A DNA stretch of 64,000 bases from Phaseolus vulgaris (GCF_000499845.2 NC_023749.2:42802658-42866657), one strand, 5' to 3'; shown: positions 21,611 to 31,889, numbered from the stretch's first letter. Notes: generated by a model from the sequence alone, not told the origin. Made by a program: numbers and translations.

Positions 21611-21958
21611 ATGTCTTCCACCCAAGATGAAGCATCCTTCATAAACGGGCATATGCCTTTTTCCACTTTCCTTCATTCTATTTCAACCATTCATCATCGT
21701 CATCACTCACACTCACACTCACACACGCCAAAGTCCAAACATGTCTACTGCAAGAAGTCACGTGCTGGCATACCCCTTCCCTACTTCCGGACACCTGATC
21801 CCCCTCTTGGACTTTTCCAAGGCCCTTGTCTCTCGCGGCGTTCAAGTCACAATTCTCGTCACCCCAAAAAACCATCCCTTGGTACCGACCAACTTTTCTC
21901 CTCTTCTCCAAACCCTGCTCCTTCCCCAAATTCAGTTTTCAAACCCCAACTTAAATAG
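21611..21958 (+). other. Upstream ORF overlapping the UGT start
   Basis: An ATG in the presumed leader opens a 115-codon frame that ends 218 bp inside the UGT coding region, in another frame. Its protein (HHRHHSHSHSHT stretch) has no family features. If the transcript starts upstream it could reduce UGT translation. It could equally be untranscribed. Confidence 0.35.
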
Positions 21959-23141
21959 GCTCGTCAACACGATCACCTTCATGCGCCACCACCACCACCC
22001 CTTAATCGTCGACTGGGCCCAGGCGCAGCCCATTCCCCCTTCAGCCGTGATCTCCGATTTCTTTCTCGGTTGGACCCTCCTCCTTGCACGTGACCTCAAC
22101 GTGCCGCGCCTCGTTTTCTCCCCCTCCGGCGCCGCTGCGTTTTCCCTCTCCCAATCCCTATGGCGCGACGCCCCCTTAAACGACAACCCCCAAGACCCAA
22201 ATTCCGCCGTTTCGTTCCCCTACCTTCCCAACTCCCCGGTTTATCCTTGGTGGCAGATCACGCACCTGTTCACCGGGAGCCAGAGAGGAGGACCCGAATG
22301 GGAGTTTTACCGAGAGAACACGCTCTTCAACATCGACTCCTGGGGTGTCGTTTTAAACACGTTCACCGAGTTGGAACAAGTTCACATAGAGCACGTGAAG
22401 AAAGACCTCGGACACAAAAGAGTCTGGGTGGTGGGCCCGGTCTTACCGATTCAAAGCGGTTCGGCCATACCGGAAGAGCATGGTGGGAACAGCGCCGTTT
22501 CGCGAAACGACATCGTTGAGTGGCTGGACTCGTGCGGGGAATGCTCGGTTGTCTACGTGTGTTTCGGGAGCCGTACGATTCTCACGAGTTCGCAGATGGA
22601 GGTGTTGACGCGTGCTTTGGAACTCAGTGGGGTCAACTTTGTTTTGTCGGTTGGGGTTCCGGACGCGCGAGCGGTGGCGCAGGAGCAGGGTAAGGTGCCG
22701 TGTGGGTTCATGGATCGGGTGGGAGTGAAGGGGAGGGGTTTTTTGATAGAGGGGTGGGCACCGCAGTTGGTTATACTGAGCCACCGCGCGGTGGGGGTGT
22801 TTTTAACTCACTGTGGATGGAACTCGGTTTTGGAAGGGTTGGTTTCGGGGGTGGTGATGGTGACGTGGCCGATGGGTGCGGATCAATATACAAACGCGAG
22901 GCTCTTGGTGGATGAGTTGGGTATGGGGATTCGTGGTGCTGAAGGTGAGAAGCTTCCAGAGGCTAGGGAGTTGGGGGAGAGAATTGAGAAGGCTTTGGGG
23001 AGAACGAAGGAACGGGTGAGGGCTGAAGAGTTGAGGGACGCGGCGCTGCGGGCAGTTGGGAATGGTGGAAGCTCGGAGAGGGAGTTGGATGAGATGGTGA
23101 AGCTGCTGAACGAAGTTCCCTTTGAGAAAACCACCACTTGA
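21741..23141 (+). CDS. UDP-glycosyltransferase, UGT89-like (GT1 family)
   Basis: An intronless 466-residue ORF of normal GT1 length. Family members transfer glucose from UDP-glucose to small acceptors such as flavonols, other phenolics or hormones in the cytosol. The N-terminal domain opens HVLAYPFPTSGHLIPLLDF; His18 is the expected catalytic base and Asp106 (in VISDFFLG) its likely partner. The C-terminal PSPG box spans exactly 44 residues, Trp339 to Gln382. It has WAPQ, HCGWNS (358-363), an E six residues after GWN, and a DQ end; the final Gln favours UDP-glucose. The sequence around VVYVCFGS (270-277) and the PFPTSGHLIPLLD start are closest to the UGT89 group, from memory of family features. 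The acceptor cannot be read from sequence. No stops or frameshifts, and GC content well above the surroundings, support an active gene. A uORF overlaps its start. Confidence 0.93.
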   Translation: MSTARSHVLAYPFPTSGHLIPLLDFSKALVSRGVQVTILVTPKNHPLVPTNFSPLLQTLLLPQIQFSNPNLNRLVNTITFMRHHHHPLIVDWAQAQPIPPSAVISDFFLGWTLLLARDLNVPRLVFSPSGAAAFSLSQSLWRDAPLNDNPQDPNSAVSFPYLPNSPVYPWWQITHLFTGSQRGGPEWEFYRENTLFNIDSWGVVLNTFTELEQVHIEHVKKDLGHKRVWVVGPVLPIQSGSAIPEEHGGNSAVSRNDIVEWLDSCGECSVVYVCFGSRTILTSSQMEVLTRALELSGVNFVLSVGVPDARAVAQEQGKVPCGFMDRVGVKGRGFLIEGWAPQLVILSHRAVGVFLTHCGWNSVLEGLVSGVVMVTWPMGADQYTNARLLVDELGMGIRGAEGEKLPEARELGERIEKALGRTKERVRAEELRDAALRAVGNGGSSERELDEMVKLLNEVPFEKTTT

Positions 23142-23600
23142 AAAATTGTTTTTTTTACTTAAATATTTATTCAGATTATCGGCAGCATTTTAGTCTTAAA
23201 AAGTAATTACCTTTCTAATTGTTCAATCACATGGCTAGTTTCCTTCCAAAGTTTGTTTGCTAATAACAAGTAGCACTTTCTTTTTATGAGATTGAAAAGG
23301 CTCAATCCAATGTATAGGTGTTCTAATCGATGGGAATCCTACTTATTAAGTATTAATGGTTTTGAGGTCTTACGTCACGTCTAAGTTTCATTTAACCTAT
23401 CATGTTGTCGTATGTTATCGTAGAATGACATGACATGACGCTTTAGAGTCCGTTATGATGTTTTAAGAGTTTTCAAACTCTTTGTTTAAAAAAATGTTTG
23501 ATTGAACGACCGCTTATTTAGTTGCTCCAGTGTATTAGGTGTCAAAAAAAAAAATATTTAAATATTGTTGTGGGTTCATAAATATTTTTTGAAAAGGTTT
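23142..23600. other. UGT 3' flank, no gene seen
   Basis: Noncoding sequence after the UGT stop. It has T-rich runs suited to 3' processing, but no clear single poly(A) signal. Confidence 0.5.
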
Positions 23601-24479
23601 AATCTTTCATTTAATTTTCAATTTCTTCTTGTTTTGATCTCGTGGTTCTTCAGTGTATCATTCTCTCTTTCACTTTCTTCTTCTATTGGTTTCTGTTTCG
23701 TGGTTTCATGTTCTTCTTTAGTTCTTCAGTGCCTTGGTCTTCCTCAAGTTTCACTGTCGTCGTCGTGGGTCGGTGTTTGCAAGGTGGAGCTCTCCATCTC
23801 TTTTCACGGTGGTTAGGTGATAAAGGTAATACATTTTTTATTCAATGGATTATGAAGTGAAACATTGTTGTTGTGTGATTTTGATGATGTTGTGTGATTT
23901 TGATGTTGTTCTAGACCGTTAACTAGGATTGTCATGTTACAACAGTTGTTAGAGTGACAATAGTATGGTTTGATGATTCAGTTTTAGTTTTGAGTTTCCT
24001 GTTGAAGGAAGTTTGAAGCTTTTCTTCCATGAATGATGAACTGTTGGTATTGTTGATATTACTAGACACACTGATATAAAATTGATATATGTTTTTCACA
24101 GTGATGAAGGTAGAGCATATAAATTGTATGCTCTAATCGTTGAACAAACGAGTTTGGTAATTGTTGGTAATTGTTAAGACAAATGAGTTTTCCAATTGTT
24201 TCCCAAGACATTTTAGGATTTCATTTTGTCTAAGATTGCTTTGCTAACTTTTGATTTGGACCGATGGGGTTGTTAATAAGCTTACAATCCATTAAGCTTG
24301 TTTTTTTTGTAGGATATCCAAGGCATAAGTTCTCAATGTTTTCGTTGGATTGAGCCACTTGTATTGCGATGAAGTATTTTAGATAGCAACCACCTTCTTC
24401 CTAGGTGGAAAAGTAACCACAAAATTAAGTCAACTAAGACAGTGGCAGTATGTTAAGAAAACTTTTTCAACAAATGTCA

Positions 24480-24690
24480 CGTGACTGTTCCGATTGGTTG
24501 GGGTGGGGCATGAGGTAGGGAGAAAGTGGGTCAAATAAGGTTTTTAGAAGCCATGAGTGTAGGGCAGTGTCAAGTAAGCACAAAATTCACTCAATTTAGG
24601 GACTGATAGTATGTGGTTAGCCTAGTGGAATATGTGGTTGGGGTGGGCATGATGTGGGCAAAATGTGCGTTAGATCAGGTTTTTAGAGTC
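24480..24690 (+). repeat. GGTGACC array, first (degenerate) units
   Basis: One to one and a half units similar to 25775-27000 (GGTGGGGCATGAGG..., AGTCCATGAGTGTAGGGCAGTG) with the GGTGACC pair degenerated to GGTTAGC / GGTTGGG. It ends at AGAGTCCAT, where the SEUSS-like fragment starts. Confidence 0.7.
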
Positions 24691-25237
24691 CATCAGCTTA
24701 TTGAGTGTGTTTCTATCAGTTGGGAGACCATGAACATTTTCCATCTGCTCAATTTCCTGCATGTATTGCATCTTGAGCTTTGAGGCTGTTGTTAGTAGAG
24801 GATAATTTTTGAAACACTCTACAGGCAAGGCCAATGGCCAATGTAAAAATATAATTCCAAAAGCCAAAATTAAAACAGCTTTGTACAACTAGATTAATTG
24901 AAAATAGAACACAATAGGGTAACATCATCATAAAAACTACACGCAAATTACCTATTACCCCAACTCTGTGTTCTGCACAGATATGTATTAGGTCTTTCAT
25001 GTTGTTGACAACCTTTGAAATCTGTCAAGCATTGTAGCAAGTAATATAAGGGTTGAGAAAATACATAGCATAACAAATCAGAGGTTTTCTCTATAGTACT
25101 CAACACTATACATTAATTTTTGAGCTAGAATTTAATAGCATACCTGCAAACATCTCACATATCTTTTAGAAAAACCCAAGTCATTAAATGATTGCAACTC
25201 CAAAATCTTTGCAAGCTGGCGCTCTGCTGTCAATACC
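24691..25237 (-). pseudogene. Captured SEUSS-like (SLK) co-repressor gene fragment, three exons
   Basis: The minus strand carries three consecutive exons with GT-AG borders. 25237-25144 encodes RVLTAERQLAKILELQSFND then LGFSKRYVRCLQ. 25021-24952 encodes ISKVVNNMKDLIHICAEHRV. 24818-24691 encodes FKNYPLLTTASKLKMQYMQE through GLPTDRNTLNKLM. The RQLAK...NDLGFSKRYVRCLQIS.VVN.MKDLI string is a hallmark of the LIM-binding-like domain of plant SEUSS and SEUSS-LIKE adaptors, which pair with LEUNIG in the nucleus. The GLPTDRNTLNKLM segment is specific to the SLK branch. Introns are kept, so the piece was copied as DNA, not from mRNA. It stops within a repeat unit, reads into array sequence after LM, and lacks both ends of the gene. 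Confidence 0.85.
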
Positions 25238-25772
25238 CTGATGCAAAATAAACATTACATTAAAGCTTTGAAGCTTGAGTCCAGTGTCATTGTAATTGTT
25301 TGTTACCTAGATCTGGCATAGACTGTTTTAACCAACAGATACTTTTTAACAAAGCATTGTTATAAAATGCTCAAAAAGAGAGTGGTGGTTGACAAAAGGG
25401 AATGAGAATCTAAATTTGTAATCTATATTTAAAAAATACCATGAGATGCTCTTAATTTTGAATAAGCTCATTGTAAAAATATGAACGTGTGACTTTGCAT
25501 CTCTGTATGTATAAAAAATGCTATTTCTATGACGTAGGGCACCATAATGCAACCAAACATGCCCACAGGGTAAAATCTTATACTACAATAAGATCTTTTT
25601 GTTTCCAATTTTACAATTAATGATTTCCAACAATACTTTTTTCCTTTGATTTTACCCCTGGTTATATACAGTTGGATAACCCTTCAATAAACCCAATAAA
25701 TATAAAGAAACATAGTTTGCACCATATCCTTTCTATAGAGCTGTTTTTATCCATCTATATACCGAAATCACA
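25238..25772. other. Likely intron sequence of the captured SLK fragment
   Basis: AT-rich noncoding sequence lying upstream (minus sense) of the first recognised SLK exon, ending where the array resumes at CATGAGTGTAGG. No further exon was recognised. Confidence 0.4.
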
Positions 25773-25774
25773 GT

Positions 25775-27000
25775 ATGCACCATGAGTGTAGGACAGTGTC
25801 CAGTGATCACAAATTGACTCAACTTAGAGGATTGTTGTATGTGGTGACCCTAGTAGGAATATGTGGTGACCACATTAGACTTCCTGCAAGTCCCTGTGCA
25901 AACTTATTCTGGAAATGTGAAGTGTGTGTTGGTGTTGGTTGGGGTGGGCATGATGTGGGCAAAAAATGCGTTAGATAAGGTTTTTAGAGTCCATGAGTGT
26001 AGGGCAGTGTCCAGTAATCACAAATTCAGTCAACTTAGAGGATTGTTGTATGTGATGACGAATATGTAGTGACCACATTATACCTCATGCACAGTCCCTG
26101 TGCAAACTTATTATGGAAATGTGAAAAGCATGTTGGTGTTGGTTGGGGTGGGCATGATGTGGGCAGAAAATGTGTTATATCAGGTTTTGAGAGTCCATGA
26201 GTGTAGGGCAGTGTCCAGTGATCACATATTCACTCAACTTAGAGGATTGCAGTATGTGGTGACCCACATTAGATTTCCTGTACAAACCCAGTGCAAATTT
26301 ATTTTGGAAATGTGAAGTGCGTGTTGGTTGGGGTGGGCATGATGTGGGTAGAAAGTGAGTTAGATCAGATTTTTAGAGTCCATGAGTCTAGAACAGTGTC
26401 CAGTGATCACAAATTCACTCAACTTAGTGGATTGCAGTATGTGGTGACCCAAGTAGGAACATCTGGTGACCCACATTAGACTTCCTGTACAGACCTAGTG
26501 CAAACTTATTCTGGAAATGTGAAGTGCGTGTTGGTTGGGATGTGCATGATGTAGGCAAAAAGTGAGTTAGATCAGATTTTTAGAGTCCATGAGTGTAGGG
26601 CAATGTCCAGTGATCACAAATTCACTCAACTTAGTGGATTGCAGTATGTGGTGACCCAAGTAGGAACATCTGGTGACCCACACTACACTTCATATACAGA
26701 CCCAGTGCAAACTTATTCTGGAAATTTGAAGTGCGTGTTGGTTGGGTGGGCATGATGTGGGCAGAAAGTGTGTTAGATCAGGTTTTTAGAGTCCATGAGT
26801 GTAGGGCAGTGTCCAGTGATCACATATTCACTCAACTTGAGGATTGTCGTATGTGGTGACCCAAGTAGGAACATCTGGTGTCCCACATTACACTTCTTGC
26901 ATAGACCTAAGGAAACTTTTCTGGGAAATATGAAGTGAGTGTTCGTCTTTGTTGGGGAGGGGCATGAGGTGGGGACAAACTGAATTAAATAAGGTGTTCT
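25775..27000 (+). repeat. GGTGACC array of E1, ~185-207 bp units
   Basis: Six units marked by GAGTCCATGAGTGTAGGGCAGT at about 25988, 26191, 26376, 26583 and 26789 (spacings 203, 185, 207, 206) plus a partial first unit. Each unit has a pair such as GGTGACCC...GGTGACC with the second motif starting 22 bp after the first (for example 25843 and 25865), then a TTGGTTGGGGTGGGCATGATG-like block. The last unit is diverged (to ~27000). Small ORFs in the array are in-phase chance. Confidence 0.9.
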
Positions 27001-27206
27001 TGCACACACACATTTCCAGAATACGTTCTCTCTTAATTTGTTTATTTTCTTTTGGATAAATTGGTTGATATATTTTCTTTTGGAAAGTTTTGAAATTGCT
27101 TATCCTGGTTCGATGGGGAAGTATGACGATGAAAAATTTGATCATGAAGGAAGCAAAATGAAGGTTTGATTTATTATATTACTAGGTTGATAGCTGATAG
27201 TTAATT

Positions 27207-27497
27207 ATGAAATTGTGTAATTATATTCAATTTAAACATTTCCCTTGCACGTTTATTTTGAAGATTCGAGTTAGACACAAAGTGCAACCTGAACATATTG
27301 TTAACATCAATAGAAATTTAACGTCATTGCAACGACAAAGAATAGAGGCAACCCTTTTTAAGTGGATGCTCCACTTAGAACAAGAATTGGACATATCAAG
27401 TCCCCTTCTTCGCGAATTGATTAGTAGGTGGAGTGTTGATGATAATTGTTTTAGGATTAGACAACATTTAGTACCTTTTAATTGTTGTCCCATGTGA
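27207..27497 (+). pseudogene. Plant transposon ORF domain (LTERQ/PMD-like), fragment
   Basis: Residues ~25-95 of the ORF read as RVRHKVQPEHIVNINRNLTS, then LQRQRIEATLFKWMLHL, LRELISRWSVDD and FRIRQHLVPFN. The order (L..RQR..I..T.F.W.L.L, then LL.E...RW......F......VPF) is that of the domain at the N-terminus of Ulp1-protease-bearing, Mutator-associated proteins in plant genomes. In those, the VPF part is followed by a domain of several hundred residues; here the frame stops at 27495. No full protein can be made. The match is by pattern memory, so moderate confidence. Confidence 0.5.
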
Positions 27498-27787
27498 TGC
27501 AACAAACCTTCTAATTACACTTAATATTACTTTCCATCATTTCTAATTATGATGACAAGTTTTCCACAAATGGTTTTATTCGTATTGAAACCTAAAGGAT
27601 CTATTAGCAGGTGCCACATACTGTGGAAGGTTAATTTAACGGTTGTCCATGGTTAAGTATGACTTCGTTCTTAGTTCGTTGGACTTAGTAAAAAAAGTTA
27701 TAAATATTTACATTTGTCCATTTTGCTACACTAAAATAATTTTAAAGTTATATTAAGTTAAAGTTCAAAATTTGGCAACTTTTTTAC

Positions 27788-28740
27788 CGTTTGCACCTTT
27801 TCAGCACTGAACCGTTTTCGCTTAATCCAAATTATTTCGTGCAAGTTAAATTGGACCCCTTTAACACTGGATCGTTTTCGCTTAATCCAAATTATTTCGT
27901 GCAAGCTAAATTCGACCCCTTCAGCACTGAACCATTTTCGCTTAATCCAAATTATTTCGTGCAAGCTAAATTCGACCCCTTCAGCACTGGACCGTTTTCG
28001 CTTAATCCAAATTATTTCGTGCAAGCTAAATTCGACCCCTTCAGCACTGAACCATTTTCGCTTAATCCAAATTATTTCGTGCAAGCTAAATTCGACCCCT
28101 TAAGCACTGAATCGTTTTCGCTTAATCCAAATTATTTCGTGCAAGCTAAATTCGACCCCTTCAGCACTGGACCATTTTCGCTTAATCCAAATTATTTCGT
28201 GCAAGCTAAATTGGACCCCTTCAACAATGGACTGTTTTCGCTTAATCCAAATTATTTCGTGCAAGCTAAATTGGACCCCTTTAGCACTGGACCATTTTCG
28301 CTTAATCCAAATTATTTCGTGCAAGCTAAATTGGACACCTTCAACAATGGACCGTTTTCGCTTAATCCAAATTATTTCGTGCAAGCTAAATTGGACCCCT
28401 TTAGCACTGGACCATTTTCGCTTAATCTAAATTATTTCGTGCAAGCTAAATTGGACCTCTTCAGCACTGGACCGTTTTTGCTTAATCCAAATTATTTCGT
28501 GCAAGCTAAATTCGACCCCTTCAGTACTGGATCATTTTCGCTTTCGTGCAAGCTAAATTGGACCCCTTCAACACTGGATCATTTTCGCTTAATCCAAATT
28601 ATTTCGTGCAAGCTAAATTCGACCCTTCAGCACTGCACCATTTTCGCTTAATCCAAATTATTTCGTGCAAGCTAAATTCGACCCCTTCAGCACTGCACCG
28701 TTTTCGCTCAAACCAATTTTTTTTGTGCAACCTAAACTAG
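27788..28740. repeat. 60-bp minisatellite, about 16 units
   Basis: Unit core TTTTCGCTTAATCCAAATTA then TTTCGTGCAAGCTAAATT(C/G)GACCCCTTCAGCACTGGACC. The register is exactly 60 bp for 12-13 units from 27,788 to 28,530. A unit then loses about 20 bp (~28540), and about three more follow. Because 60 is a multiple of 3 and the unit lacks stops, long ORFs run through it on both strands (up to 286 codons); these are by-products and no start context or family supports a protein. Confidence 0.95.
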
Positions 28741-29035
28741 ACCCCTTTGCAGCACTGCACCATTTTCGCTCAATCCATTTTTTGTAGTAGAACCTAAAGT
28801 GGACCCCTTCAGCAATTTAACATTTTGGCCCAATCCAATTTTTTAGTACAAGCTAAAGTGCAACCATTGAGGAGTCGATGAATTTCATCTGAATCCAATA
28901 TATGTAATGCAACCTAAACTGCACCCCTTCAACACTCCATGAATGTCTTTGAAGCCATTAATTTTAGTGTGACCAAAAACGCACCCTTTGACCACTACAC
29001 ATATTTATCTTCAAGGATATTATTTAGTGCATGCC
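28741..29035. repeat. Degenerate tail of the 60-bp minisatellite
   Basis: About four to five units with increasing divergence (CACCATTTTCGCTCAATCC, then GCACCCCTTCAACACTCC), fading out by about 29035. Decay is one-sided: the left edge of the array is sharp. Confidence 0.75.
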
Positions 29036-29821
29036 AAAAAGCATTAGTGCTTAAATAGAAGTAATGTTTTCCTTTGGGTAGACTCAAATTACGTGTGTCA
29101 AGGGAAAAGGCATCACTGCTAAGACTACTCACATAATTCATCGATTTAGAATAAATTTACCGCATTTTGGGGATAACCATGTACACTGTAATCTTACAAA
29201 ATATTTTGAATACAGTCAAAAAAATTTCATACAAACATATACAACCAGTCATTGCATGTGGGTGGCTGAACATCTACCACAATTATTCAAGATTACATAA
29301 CAAAATTGTACATGTGTCATTCATAAACTCCATCCTTAATACATTGTCACATCTGTTAAAATTTATTGAGTGCGTTGTTTTTTACCTGCAATGGAATAAC
29401 AAACATGACTTTAAAACATCTTCATGTATAACAAATTTACTGAATAACATATTGGAATAAGTTATAGTACAAATAACCGAATAACACATTGTCTTTCTTA
29501 GTTTGTATGAACTTAGTTTCTGTGTGATGAGACGACCATACATTCAAATTTAAAAATTACGTTCACTTCAACCACATAAATGGAACACAATTAAAATTCA
29601 AAAACACTTAAGAAAGTCCAACCAATTTACAGTTAGTAAAATTAGAACGCAGTTGCTAAATACATGTCTTAAATTCTCTAACCACATTACACCCAATGAA
29701 ATAAACATTCACCATTCCTAACAACTACTTCATAATAAACATACTTAAGTACTAAACACATCATGTACGATCCCTTTCAATTATGACTAACAAAATCATT
29801 TTTTCCCCTTCCATACCTAGT
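29036..29821. other. No gene recognised
   Basis: AT-rich sequence between minisatellite and the minus-strand coiled-coil ORF. A 97-codon plus-strand ORF at 29167-29460 has no recognisable features. It may hold the 3' end of the minus-strand transposon transcript. Confidence 0.4.
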
Positions 29822-30307
29822 CTATGGTGATTTCATCACAACCGACTTCACACGTTTCCTACCTCTATGCTTCACTCGGGTGAATATGTTACTTTTTTCT
29901 TCTCCTTCATCTTGGTCTTCGGGTACGTCTTGCTCTTGGGATACATCTTGTTGTTCGGGTACATCTTGGTCTTTGGGTCCGCTTTGCTCATCGGGTACGC
30001 CTTGCTCTTCGGGTACGCCTTGCTCTTCGGGTACACCTTGCTCATCGGGTACATCTTTATCATCAACGTAAGACGTCTGCATATGTTCGTCATCATCTGC
30101 AGAAGGACTATCACTCACATAAGATTTTGCATGTACACTTAAAAATTCTTGTAACTCTTTCAACTCCTTCTCCAAATTGCTTATGACAACCTGTTGTTCC
30201 TGCACTTGGCGAAGCATATCAACTACTTTCACCTTCATTTTACCATAGTCCTTTTTTTTTATATGTTGGTTGTAAATAAACTGACTTTGGTTCAACACAA
30301 GGAACAT
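29822..30307 (-). pseudogene. Transposon ORF relic with coiled coil and acidic repeats (E2)
   Basis: A 161-codon frame. Residues ~18-60 read DYGKMKVKVVDMLRQVQEQQ then VVISNLEKELKELQEF, a short coiled coil. Residues ~75-145 are a run of six-residue units (GVPEEQ, DVPEQQ, DVSQEQ types), highly acidic. The C-terminus is RVKHRGRKRVKSVVMKSP. The coiled coil and the basic tail match the plus-strand relic at 34250-34700 (MTVKVVELIRKCEE... and PRKRFKTVVLKTP), so both copies derive from one coding region. A protein with a VVLKTP-type motif before a Ulp1 protease domain is known in Mutator-like plant transposons; no protease remains here. It may be a live small ORF, but position in a repeat nest suggests a relic. 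Confidence 0.5.
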
Positions 30308-30404
30308 AAGAAGGACAAAAAACTTACACTATTCCCCACCTCACCCTAACTAATAACAGAACAAACCTAAGATTTTAACAAAAAGTTACCTTGCCTCTGT
30401 GATA

Positions 30405-30870
30405 CAACTATAATGTGGGTCACCAGATATTCCCTCTACGGTCACCACATTCTGCAACTATCTAAGTTGAGTGAATTTTGTGGTTAGTTCGCACTTTCCT
30501 ACTCTCATGGGTTCTAAAGAACCCATTTAACCCACTTTCTCCCCACCTCGTGGCCCACCCTTCACCAACACGAACACTCACTTCCCATATCTAGAAAAAA
30601 AAATCGACTGGGTTTGTGTAGGAAGTGTAAAGTGGGTCACCACATATTCCCTAAAGGGTCACCACATACTATCACTCTCTAATTTGACTAAATTTTGTGG
30701 TTACTTCACACGGTCCTACTCTCACAGCCTCTAAATAACTCATTTAACCCACTTTCTACCCACCTCGTGTCCCTCCCTAACCAACACGAACACAATTGAC
30801 ATTTCCAGAAAAAGTTCCCTTGTTGGGTTTGTGTAGGAAGTGCCCCTCCCCAACCAACATCAACACTAAT
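30405..30870 (-). repeat. GGTGACC array of E2, inverted
   Basis: Two units in minus sense. Each has two GGTCACC (plus-strand) motifs 22 bp apart (30418 and 30440; a second pair near 30645-30670), and the CACCTCGTG / CCCACTTTCTCCCCACC block matching the TGGGGTGGGCATGATGTGGG block of E1 in reverse. A third unit is partial (to 30,870), followed by ACTAACAC-type simple repeats. Confidence 0.85.
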
Positions 30871-31077
30871 ACTAACACAAACACTAACAGTAACACAAAC
30901 ACTAACGCTCATTTTTTACCTTTCTTATCCATGTCAACATTACAAAATTTCCTTTAAAATTTTCGTATCTCATCAACCTAACATTCTAAACAAACAATAT
31001 GCATTATTTATACACCAAGACACATATTTCTAACAACAATATTTTCCACAAAAAATTAAGTCATACTCAAGAAAAAT

Positions 31078-31806
31078 GGGTCACGATTTTTGGACAACTC
31101 TAAATGAGTTGCTCCACCGATCCTTTTTCTTTGTGTATCCTAACATGCTACTATGAAATAAAATACTACAATATTAGTCAAATACAGACCCACAAAGTAA
31201 ACCCAACATGAAATACAAATATACATTTATCTTAACAGTGTGTGCAAAAAATTAGCTTTGGGTCACCATAGGACAAATAACACAAATGACCCAAAAACAA
31301 AAATCACACAAGATCAATGTTACTCTAAACCCTAAACAAATGAAAAAATAAATGTATTACCTTTGAAAAGAGGATGTCCAAGAGGAAAATGCCACCTAAC
31401 CACCGTGAAAACAGGATGTCGAAGACGAGACCTCCACCCAAACACCGTGAAAGGAGAATGTCGAAGACGACACCGCCACCAAACCACCCTGAAAACAGAT
31501 GCACCAGGACGACGATGAACGCTGTTGCAGATAAACGTTGCGGAGAAGTTGGAAGAAATGGCTTGTGGAGAACTTGGAAGAAATAGCTTGCGGAGAACTG
31601 GAAGAGGATGTGGAGGACAAGCATAAACCTAAATTCAACTCCAATTTCTCTTTCTTAAAACCTAATTTCACATTCTGAAACACCCAAATACTAAATGTTC
31701 AACTTTTACGTGGGCCCCACAACTCAAATAAAATAATATTTTTTGTGCCACGTTGGTAGTTGTGTGGTGAAGCAACTCATTTAGAGTTGTCCAAAAATTG
31801 GGACCC
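31078..31806. mobile_element. Small inverted-repeat element, 41-bp termini
   Basis: The left 41 bp (31078-31118, GGGTCACGATTTTTGGACAA...) and right 41 bp (31766-31806) are inverted copies with 38 of 41 bases matching. The flanking nonamers AAGAAAAAT and TACAAAAAT agree at 7 of 9 positions, a possible decayed 9-bp duplication as for Mutator-type elements. It encloses the E2 leader with its 51-bp repeats. It could be a MULE-type MITE or the terminal part of E2. Confidence 0.6.
31330..31625 (-). repeat. E2 leader with 51-bp tandem repeats
   Basis: In minus sense three to four units of about 51 bp (TTCGACATCCTGTTTTCACG, GTGGTTAGGTGG type) precede AAAGGTAATACAT, the same exon end and splice donor seen at 23800-23840 in E1. 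The region codes for frames without stop in minus sense but has no recognised product. Confidence 0.7.
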
Positions 31807-31889
31807 TTACAAAAATAAAAGAATATCTATATTTTGATACTCCTATTTGCATTGCTCAAGAATACAACAATATGATATAGTGGTTTTAA

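Larger units (their letters stand above)
23600..27780 (+). mobile_element. GGTGACC-array element 1 (E1), candidate Mutator/KAONASHI-like transposon
   Basis: In order: a leader exon-like stretch (23650-23840) with a GTAATA donor; ~200-bp repeats with paired GGTGACC motifs (24480-24690 and 25775-27000); a captured SEUSS-like fragment between the two array halves; and an ORF domain at 27207-27497 of the kind found in plant Ulp1/MULE-type transposon proteins. The leader is repeated in inverse orientation at 31330-31625. Terminal repeats and target duplications were not found, so the ends are approximate and the class is inferred. Confidence 0.45.

Noticed and set aside
22160..22784. ORFs in other frames of the UGT gene (for example 22160-22519 + and 22443-22784 -)
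   Set aside because: Shadows of the high-GC UGT coding sequence. The UGT frame has the full PSPG box and normal length.
24670..27009. Minus-strand ORF ends LMDSKNLI at 24670 and 26773 as one gene family
   Set aside because: The shared tail comes from the plus-strand repeat AGAGTCCAT..., which reads through after the SLK fragment in one case and from array DNA in the other. Only the SLK part is real coding sequence.
27791..28651. A 286-residue repetitive protein on the plus strand (and 108- and 94-residue frames on the minus strand)
   Set aside because: All follow from the 60-bp unit being a multiple of three without stops. Frames are open on both strands, and no start context, domain or homologue supports translation.
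27781..29035. CRISPR array
   Set aside because: The 60-bp repeat has no distinct spacers, the units are contiguous, and the DNA is plant nuclear.
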